A stretch of 12,120 bases of DNA from an uncultured Collinsella sp. (GTDB lineage Bacteria > Actinomycetota > Coriobacteriia > Coriobacteriales > Coriobacteriaceae): positions 1-12,120 of the forward strand of contig CAUBPS010000029.1 of the NCBI GenBank assembly GCA_958437935.1, read 5' to 3'. The notes beneath the pieces were generated by a model. That model was not told where the DNA came from. It made no database searches and was given only the letters and a program-made list of their open reading frames with translations. Both the position numbers and the translations under genes were made by a program. Positions 7,726 through 12,120 of the stretch are shown in pieces; the stretch's first letter is position 1, and every line of letters starts with the position of its first letter.

Positions 7726-8197
7726 TATCGCGTGCGAGGACCGGGCGCAGTCTACGGTCGAGGCCGCTTTTTTGCTGCCGACGTTTCTGACGCTCATCCT
7801 TCTCGCACTGCAGCCGGTGTGCCTGCTCTATACGCGCGCGGTCATGGAGTCTGCCGCCGCCGAGACCGCGCGGCTCATGACCACGACGACGGCGGAGGAC
7901 GACGATCTTAAGGAGTTCACCCGCCGCCGGCTTGCCGCAGTGCCCAACGTTTCGATCTTTCATGCCGGCGGGCCGCTGTCGTGGGATATCGAGCTTGGCC
8001 GGGCCGGTGCGGGTGGCGTCTCGTCCGTGTCCGTTTCCGGCGAGGTCAAGCCGTTGCCCGTGATCGGTGCGTTTGCGCAGGCTATGGGTGGTGCCGCCGA
8101 GGGCGGCTACGTTGAGCTCAAGGTCGATGTCTCGTATCAATCGCGTCCCGAATGGCTGGAGGGAGATTATGATTCGTGGATTGCTACATGGGATTAA
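7661..8197 (+). CDS. tadE: TadE-like pseudopilin, start uncertain
   Basis: TadE-like proteins are pseudopilins processed by the Tad prepilin peptidase. The product has the motif RAQSTVEAAFLLP with cleavage expected at A29|Q30 and glutamate at +5 (E34), a hydrophobic helix (about 36-57), and an extracytoplasmic region of about 120 residues with beta-like segments. The start is a puzzle. The only in-frame ATG near the motif is 7661, inside the previous gene and without a good Shine-Dalgarno, which gives a 29-residue leader. An ATT at 7721 overlaps the previous stop (ATTGA), has AAGGA at 7705-7709, and would give a 9-residue leader like those of the sister proteins. The stop at 8197 lies 29 bases inside tadG. 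TadE identity is good, the start is not. Confidence 0.8.
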   Translation: MALPRCRLSTPLRALRTSRCIDIACEDRAQSTVEAAFLLPTFLTLILLALQPVCLLYTRAVMESAAAETARLMTTTTAEDDDLKEFTRRRLAAVPNVSIFHAGGPLSWDIELGRAGAGGVSSVSVSGEVKPLPVIGAFAQAMGGAAEGGYVELKVDVSYQSRPEWLEGDYDSWIATWD

Positions 8198-10322
8198 GCG
8201 TTTCTGGTCTAGACGCGTTTTGACGCGCCGTCCGAGCTGCCATTGCAAGCGAGGCGGCTTTATGGGTCGAGCCGGTGTCGATCTGTTTATCGAAGACGGC
8301 GCCTATACCACGCTTTCTTCTGCCGTGGTCATCCTAGTGGTGCTCACATTGTTGTTTTCGTCGACCGCGGCGATATGGAGCATGTCGCGTGCCGGGGACA
8401 CCCAGGTGGCGGCCGATAGCGGCGCGCTGGCGGGTGCCAACGTAGTGTCGTCCTATCACACGGCTGCCACGGTGGTTGATGCGAGTATCTTGAGTCTGGG
8501 GCTGGCGGGGTTTGCCACGATCGGGACGGGCCTGGTCGCCATCCTCATCCCGGGTGCCGAGCCGGTTGCCGGCAATATGGTCGACACCGGGATCGAGATC
8601 ATTAAAACGCGCAACAAGTTTGCCAAAAGCGCATCGGAAGGCTTACAGAAAATCGAGACGGCTCTGCCGTATCTGATCGCCGCGCGTGCCACGCAGGCGG
8701 TGTCGGCGCAGGATACCGATAGTGTGACCTATACCGGTACGGCGCTTGCCGTACCCAGGACATCCGAGTCGGACTTTGCTGCGCTCAAAGGGTCAGAGAT
8801 CTCGACCGATACCATTAAAGACACATCAGATGATTTAGAGCGTGCGGCCGAGGAGCTGCGGAAGGCCTCGGAGGAGACGGCGAAGGCAAAGGAGTGCGCT
8901 TGGCTGGCGGATTGTGGTGGGTCTGACAAGGGCTCGGTCGGCAGCTGTTCTTGTATGTGGGAGCGCGCAAAAAGCCTAACGGATCTTTCCGGTGTTCAAA
9001 ATCCGCATTACTCATCGAGCGTTACGTGGGAGCCTCAAGTTGCCCTTGATCGCGCGAAGGACTACTACCATTGGCGTCTGACAAATGAGAAGCCCCAGGG
9101 CTCGAGTGTCGAGATGAAGGCAGAGTCTGCGGCGCGTAAGGCGTTTTATACCTATGCGAACGCGGAGGTCGATCGGGCATATATAACCGAGAACGGAGAC
9201 AGGGTTTCCTCCTATATTCCGCTGCTGCCGCGCAACTCTGATGAGGTTCGGGCGACGGAACTCTATACCGATGCGGTGTGGCCGACTAGCGTAAACGATG
9301 ACAAGGCGTATCTGCATTACGGGACGACCTGCCCCAACTATAAGAAAGGGACGCCGAGCGGATTTGCTTCGGTTGCCGATTACGATGGACAGGATAAATG
9401 CAGCAAATGCCATTTTGGCGTTTTGTCGCTTGGTGCTGTTGCGGCGCCTTCAACCTCTATCGAAAACGGCTTCGAGTATCACTTTGACAAGTTCAAAAAG
9501 GCCTTGGAGGAATACGTCAAATGTCGGAACAAAGAGCTTGAGCTCATGCGTCAGACCGAGGATGAGGCCGACCGTGCGAGCAATGCGTTTGACCAGGCCA
9601 TTAAAGCGCTTTCGGGCGAGCGTCCGCGTATCGCTCCGCCCGGTCGCAACGGCGTGGTTGCCTTTGCGGTTTCGGGTGCCATCTCGAGCCCCGATGAGCT
9701 CAACTCTTCGTTTAACACGGCAGTCAGGCTTGGCGATCGCGGTGCCATCTCTGCCGCGGTGCTGGCGCCCGATGAGGCGACGGCGCAAAACAACGTGCTT
9801 TCGCGATTTTTCTCGACATTGAAGGAACGCTCGGGTGGCGTTGCCGGCGTACTCGATGGCGTCATGGATGTCTGGGGACGGCTGCTTGTGGGATACGGAG
9901 ACATCCAAGGTTCGGCCGACGAACTTATGGACGAGATGATTAAAGGCCTAGGAGGGGGCAGCGGCGCGTTGGGCTCCATCGCATCGTGGCTCGGCGATAC
10001 CGTTTCGGCGTCCGTGGCGGCGCTGGGTTTGGAACCGTGCGACTTGCGCCTGCGAAAGCCGGTGCTGACTGATTCCGCCAACGTCATTAAGAGCCCGGGG
10101 TCTGACATTGCTGGTCTCTCTCAAGCGCAAGACAAACTGCGAAGTATTCCGTTGGGCGTGACCGATCCCAAGGCGCTTTGCGAGGCGTTGGAATATCAAG
10201 TCGAACGCACCATCAGCGGTACGGTGTTCACGCTTGCGGAGATTCCTCTGCCCGGCGGCGGCTCCATCCCGCTCACCGTCGATGTCGCCACGCTGGTTGG
10301 CGCTCTGGGCGGTGGGTCGTAA
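8169..10322 (+). CDS. tadG: Large TadG-like Flp pilus assembly protein
   Basis: This 717-residue membrane-anchored protein has a basic N terminus with C24 and C26, a pilin-like segment from G44 followed by a membrane helix (about 50-70), then DTQVAADSGALAGA (77-90), a hallmark of the TadG N-terminal domain. A second hydrophobic stretch (about 105-130) follows. The rest (about 140-717) looks extracytoplasmic. It contains a charged probable helix (about 220-240), a Cys-rich middle (C243, C249, C260, C262, C388, C411, C414, C452), a second charged helical part (about 436-480) and a Gly-rich C-terminal third. No von Willebrand MIDAS motif is evident. The ATG at 8169 follows GGAGGGA and lies inside the tadE end. 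The C411-x-x-C414-H415 motif could bind metal. The stop shares one base with the next start (TAATG). Confidence 0.83.
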   Translation: MIRGLLHGIKRFWSRRVLTRRPSCHCKRGGFMGRAGVDLFIEDGAYTTLSSAVVILVVLTLLFSSTAAIWSMSRAGDTQVAADSGALAGANVVSSYHTAATVVDASILSLGLAGFATIGTGLVAILIPGAEPVAGNMVDTGIEIIKTRNKFAKSASEGLQKIETALPYLIAARATQAVSAQDTDSVTYTGTALAVPRTSESDFAALKGSEISTDTIKDTSDDLERAAEELRKASEETAKAKECAWLADCGGSDKGSVGSCSCMWERAKSLTDLSGVQNPHYSSSVTWEPQVALDRAKDYYHWRLTNEKPQGSSVEMKAESAARKAFYTYANAEVDRAYITENGDRVSSYIPLLPRNSDEVRATELYTDAVWPTSVNDDKAYLHYGTTCPNYKKGTPSGFASVADYDGQDKCSKCHFGVLSLGAVAAPSTSIENGFEYHFDKFKKALEEYVKCRNKELELMRQTEDEADRASNAFDQAIKALSGERPRIAPPGRNGVVAFAVSGAISSPDELNSSFNTAVRLGDRGAISAAVLAPDEATAQNNVLSRFFSTLKERSGGVAGVLDGVMDVWGRLLVGYGDIQGSADELMDEMIKGLGGGSGALGSIASWLGDTVSASVAALGLEPCDLRLRKPVLTDSANVIKSPGSDIAGLSQAQDKLRSIPLGVTDPKALCEALEYQVERTISGTVFTLAEIPLPGGGSIPLTVDVATLVGALGGGS

Positions 10323-10798
10323 TGAGTATCCGCATGCGTCTGCGCGAGGAGCGCGCCCAAGCGACGGTGGAGATAGCAGTGGTTACGCCCGTTTTGCTGG
10401 TGCTGGCACTCATCGTATACAACGTCATGATCTATGCCAGCGCTGTCGCGCGCTTCGACCGCGTGGTGCCCGACATCGTGTTGGCGCACGCCGTGGCGCC
10501 GAGCGGGGAGGGCGACGAAAGCTCTGTCGATGCCTCGGCGACGGTCCGGACTCAAATTCTGAATGCCATGGAAGGCTATGACTTGCAGATCGAAGTGTCG
10601 AGCGAGCAAGGCGCGGAGGCATCGGATGGTGGCCTGCTCTCCCTATCCGGTACGTTTAGGACCTACACCTGCACCATGCACTATGAGCCGTGGCCGACTT
10701 CTCTCAGCATCGCTGGCGTTCCGCTGGGGGCGCCGACAACGTTGTCGCACGAGCGCGCGGTGACGGTCGATCCATGGCGTCCGGGGGTGGTCATGTGA
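10322..10798 (+). CDS. Second TadE-like pseudopilin
   Basis: A 158-residue TadE-family protein. It has a short basic leader, processing site A12|Q13 with glutamate at +5 (E17) in RAQATVEIAV, a hydrophobic helix (about 18-39), and an extracytoplasmic domain (about 45-155) with an acidic Ser-rich part and beta-like segments. One Cys (C123, in YTCTMHY) is seen. The ATG at 10322 uses the last base of the tadG stop codon, so translation is probably coupled. The open frame upstream to 10178 only shadows tadG. With the protein at 7661-8197 it may form a minor-pilin pair at the pilus tip or base (inference). Confidence 0.87.
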   Translation: MSIRMRLREERAQATVEIAVVTPVLLVLALIVYNVMIYASAVARFDRVVPDIVLAHAVAPSGEGDESSVDASATVRTQILNAMEGYDLQIEVSSEQGAEASDGGLLSLSGTFRTYTCTMHYEPWPTSLSIAGVPLGAPTTLSHERAVTVDPWRPGVVM

Positions 10799-11154
10799 CC
10801 GCGGTCTCGTCCTACATCGCCTACGCGCGGGCACTCAATAGGCTGGGCTGGACGCCGGCCGAGTTTGCGGTGGCGGAGTCGTTTGCCGTGCGCCTGCGCG
10901 GCATGCTGGGACGGTGTCCGGTTGCCGCCAACGGTCTGCCGCTCGTCATGGCATTTCCACGCTGCTCTTCGGTCCATACGTGTTTTATGGCCTATCCCAT
11001 CGATATCGCCTTTATCGATGCACGTGGCTATGTCCTCGTATGCTACGAAAACGTACGTCCCTGGCGTATGTGCTCCTGCCCCGGCGCCTGGGCCGTACTA
11101 GAGCGTCCTTCAATCATTGTTTCGACCCCTGCTCTCCAACGCGTGCCGGCTTAA
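10795..11154 (+). CDS. DUF192-family protein at the end of the Tad operon
   Basis: A 119-residue protein with the DUF192 pattern: VRLRGMLGR (32-40), a conserved hydrophobic strand LPLVMAFPR (48-56), VHTCFMAYPIDIAFID (60-75), and PWR (89-91). The family function is not firmly known. Members are small beta-rich proteins, some exported and some cytoplasmic. No signal peptide is seen here, so this one is probably cytoplasmic. I chose the GTG at 10795 because it overlaps the preceding stop (GTGA) and follows GGGGTGG (10784-10790). An in-frame ATG at 10774 is the alternative. It has six cysteines (C41, C57, C63, C83, C93, C95), many for its size. It appears to be the last gene of the operon, and I see no terminator after it. 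Confidence 0.8.
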   Translation: MTAVSSYIAYARALNRLGWTPAEFAVAESFAVRLRGMLGRCPVAANGLPLVMAFPRCSSVHTCFMAYPIDIAFIDARGYVLVCYENVRPWRMCSCPGAWAVLERPSIIVSTPALQRVPA

Positions 11155-11157
11155 GAA

Positions 11158-11187
11158 TTGGCGACAGCGGACTTTCGTCATACGAAA
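11158..11187 (+). promoter_or_regulatory. Candidate promoter with palindromic operator for the TA operon
   Basis: A perfect inverted repeat, TTTCGT-CAT-ACGAAA (11173-11187), lies 26 bases before the toxin-like start. It overlaps a possible weak -10 (TACGAA, 11181-11186) placed 17 bases after TTGGCG (11158-11163). Ribbon-helix-helix antitoxins typically bind such repeats in their own promoter, so autoregulation is likely. The promoter boxes are weak matches. Another candidate -10 is TAAGAT (11193-11198). Confidence 0.45.
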
Positions 11188-11212
11188 TTGGGTAAGATGG
11201 AGGAGAAGATGC

Positions 11213-11478
11213 ATGGATGTTGAGATCCATCCCAACGCTAAAAAGCACCTGACGGAAAAGCAGGTGCTTAGCGCTTGGCTTGCGGTTACTGAGTGCATTC
11301 GTCGCGAGCCGAAGGACGAGCCGCCGAGATGGCTTGCGATTGGATGGCTCCCAGACGGACGAAGCGTGGAGCTTGTCGCGGTCGAGCTTGTCCGTGGGGG
11401 CTTATCATTCATGCCTTGTCTCCAGTCCAGAAGAAATTTTGGCAGGAGATTGAACGGGCTCGGCAAAGGGGTCGATGA
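11213..11478 (+). pseudogene. Toxin-like protein of a TA pair, apparent one-base frameshift
   Basis: The first 62 codons (MDVEIHPNAKKHL..., PPRWLAIGWLPDGRSVELVAVEL) read like a small RelE/BrnT-type toxin family common in gut Actinobacteria. This is from memory of the pattern, not a search. At the G5 tract (11396-11400) the coding sense moves to the -1 frame, which continues GGLIIHALSPVQKKFWQEIE and ends at TGA 11476-11478. That stop overlaps the antitoxin start in ATGA. One extra G would give an intact protein of about 88 residues. As written, the frame instead runs to 11503 as a 96-residue protein with an unrelated arginine/glycine-rich tail. The ATG at 11213 has AGGAG (11201-11205). It may be a decayed toxin, a phase-variable one, a programmed -1 shift or a sequence error. 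Confidence 0.72.
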
Positions 11479-11762
11479 TGGGCAAGACGTATACGGCCGC
11501 TAATGGTCAGGTTGTAACGGATGAAATGATTGACGCGTGGTGCGAGTCGTACGAGCGCGGAGAGTTTCCGGATGGCGAACACACCGTTGGTGGGATCGTG
11601 CATGGACGGCCCCCACTCTCAGGTGAGGGGACGGCAACGCTGTCGGTCAAGATTCCTCTGGGAATGAAGGAGGCCATTCGTCGACGGGCGGCTGCCGAGG
11701 GGATGACGCCAAGTGAGTTTGCCCGTGCGGCTCTGAGCGAAAAACTTCTTGCTGCCGGCTGA
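11475..11762 (+). CDS. Antitoxin-like protein with C-terminal ribbon-helix-helix domain
   Basis: A 95-residue protein. The N-terminal half (1-50) is polar and acidic (TDEMIDAWCESYERGEFPDG, 15-34) and is the likely toxin-binding part. The C-terminal half (about 54-90) fits a ribbon-helix-helix (CopG/MetJ-like) fold: strand ATLSVKIP (54-61), helix 1 (63-75), turn, and helix 2 beginning TPSEFARAAL (78-87). Such antitoxins block the toxin and repress their own operon by binding palindromes, and one lies at 11173-11187. Two start codons in tandem (11475 and 11478) follow AAAGGGG (11465-11471). The first overlaps the restored toxin stop. Gene order is toxin then antitoxin. The antitoxin is intact although the toxin frame is broken. 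Confidence 0.82.
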   Translation: MMGKTYTAANGQVVTDEMIDAWCESYERGEFPDGEHTVGGIVHGRPPLSGEGTATLSVKIPLGMKEAIRRRAAAEGMTPSEFARAALSEKLLAAG

Positions 11763-11825
11763 TGCCTCTGACGTGCCGATTTATAGAACCGAGGCTGTGC
11801 TCAAAAACTTTTTTAAAATTCTCGG

Positions 11826-11853
11826 TTGACCGGAACGCGTCCTTGGTTATACT
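11826..11853 (+). promoter_or_regulatory. Promoter of tRNA-Phe
   Basis: TTGACC (11826-11831) and TATACT (11848-11853) are separated by 16 bases, and an A/T-rich stretch upstream (11801-11820) could act as an UP element. Transcription would start near 11860. A small hairpin CCTTG-AAA-CAAGG (11861-11873) would lie in the 5' leader, where it could guide tRNA processing. Confidence 0.75.
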
Positions 11854-11885
11854 AATCAAGCCTTGAAACAAGGCACACCTCAAAT

Positions 11886-11958
<73 letters not shown>

Positions 11959-11971
11959 CCTTGAATTGACT

Positions 11972-12000
11972 AGGACCTCTGCAAAGGGGTCCTTTTCTTT
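11972..12000 (+). terminator. Rho-independent terminator after tRNA-Phe
   Basis: An 8-bp stem, AGGACCTC (11972-11979) with GGGGTCCT (11986-11993, one G-T pair), closes a 6-base loop and is followed by TTTTCTTTT. It ends the tRNA transcript 12 bases after its encoded CC. Confidence 0.85.
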
Positions 12001-12006
12001 TATGTA

Positions 12007-12120
12007 GCCCTCGCACGGAATCGAACCCCGTGAGGGCGCGGAGCTGAGTAAACGCGTAAGCGTTTGGGCTTATAGGACAAAATGTGTGTCCACGTTGGGG
12101 GCATCGGCGCAGGTCGATGC
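12007..12120. other. Cluster of four hairpins without a gene, possible structured RNA
   Basis: No reading frame or RNA family is recognised. Four consecutive inverted repeats fill the last 114 bases: 12007-12037 (GCCCT/AGGGC plus CACGG/CCGTG around a 9-base loop, with a 2-base bulge), 12050-12065 (AAACGC-GTAA-GCGTTT, a GNRA-type loop on the + strand), 12075-12091 (GGACA/TGTCC) and 12101-12120 (GCATCG/CGATGC). The loop of the first, read on the - strand, holds GGTTCGATTCC, the tRNA T-loop consensus, and 13 bases match the inverted T arm of tRNA-Phe. It could be part of a structured RNA cut by the window edge, or tRNA-derived debris at an integration site. The coding strand is not determined. 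Confidence 0.4.

Noticed and set aside
12007..12120. 3' end of a tmRNA on the - strand
   Set aside because: A T-loop motif is present, but no acceptor end or CCA follows it and the stem is interrupted, so it does not fit the normal tmRNA tail.

Overview
The window looks like a chromosomal segment of a high-GC, Gram-positive actinobacterium. The best guess is class Coriobacteriia, possibly Collinsella. The basis is GC-rich codon use with frequent GTG starts, a compact Tad pilus operon with no outer-membrane secretin, and a toxin-antitoxin family I associate with gut Actinobacteria. The genus is inference. All genes lie on the + strand.

Layout. (1) 1-1366: the terminator of an upstream gene, a candidate promoter, a stand-alone rsgA (ribosome-maturation GTPase) and its own strong terminator. 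(2) 1367-1566: an intergenic region with a symmetric set of GCTGACC/GGTCAGC repeats next to a perfect TTGACA box. This is the probable control region of the next operon. (3) 1567-11154: a tight type IVc (Tad/Flp) pilus operon. In order it encodes CpaB-like SAF protein, CpaE/TadZ-like ATPase, CpaF/TadA motor ATPase, TadB and TadC membrane platform proteins, Flp pilin, an unrecognised single-pass membrane protein, a short pilin-like protein, a TadE-like protein, a large TadG-like protein, a second TadE-like protein and a DUF192 protein. Most junctions are overlaps of 1-4 bases or small gaps with a Shine-Dalgarno sequence, so the genes are probably co-transcribed and translationally coupled. No prepilin peptidase (TadV/CpaA) is encoded here and must come from elsewhere.

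(4) 11155-11762: a small toxin-antitoxin operon with a palindrome in its leader. The first gene carries an apparent one-base frameshift in a G tract. The second encodes a protein with a C-terminal ribbon-helix-helix domain. (5) 11763-12001: promoter, tRNA-Phe(GAA) with an apparent acceptor-stem mismatch, and a terminator. (6) 12007-12120: no gene, but four consecutive hairpins, one of which copies 13 bases of the tRNA T arm in inverted orientation. This runs off the window edge.

How the genes work together: the CpaF ATPase with TadB/TadC would drive assembly of the Flp pilin into a thin adhesive pilus. TadZ would place the machine in the cell, and CpaB and the TadE/TadG proteins would act at or beyond the membrane. 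Four proteins (Flp, the short pilin-like protein and both TadE-like proteins) share one A|Q-[GAS]-T-[TV]-E processing motif, which suggests they are processed by the same peptidase.
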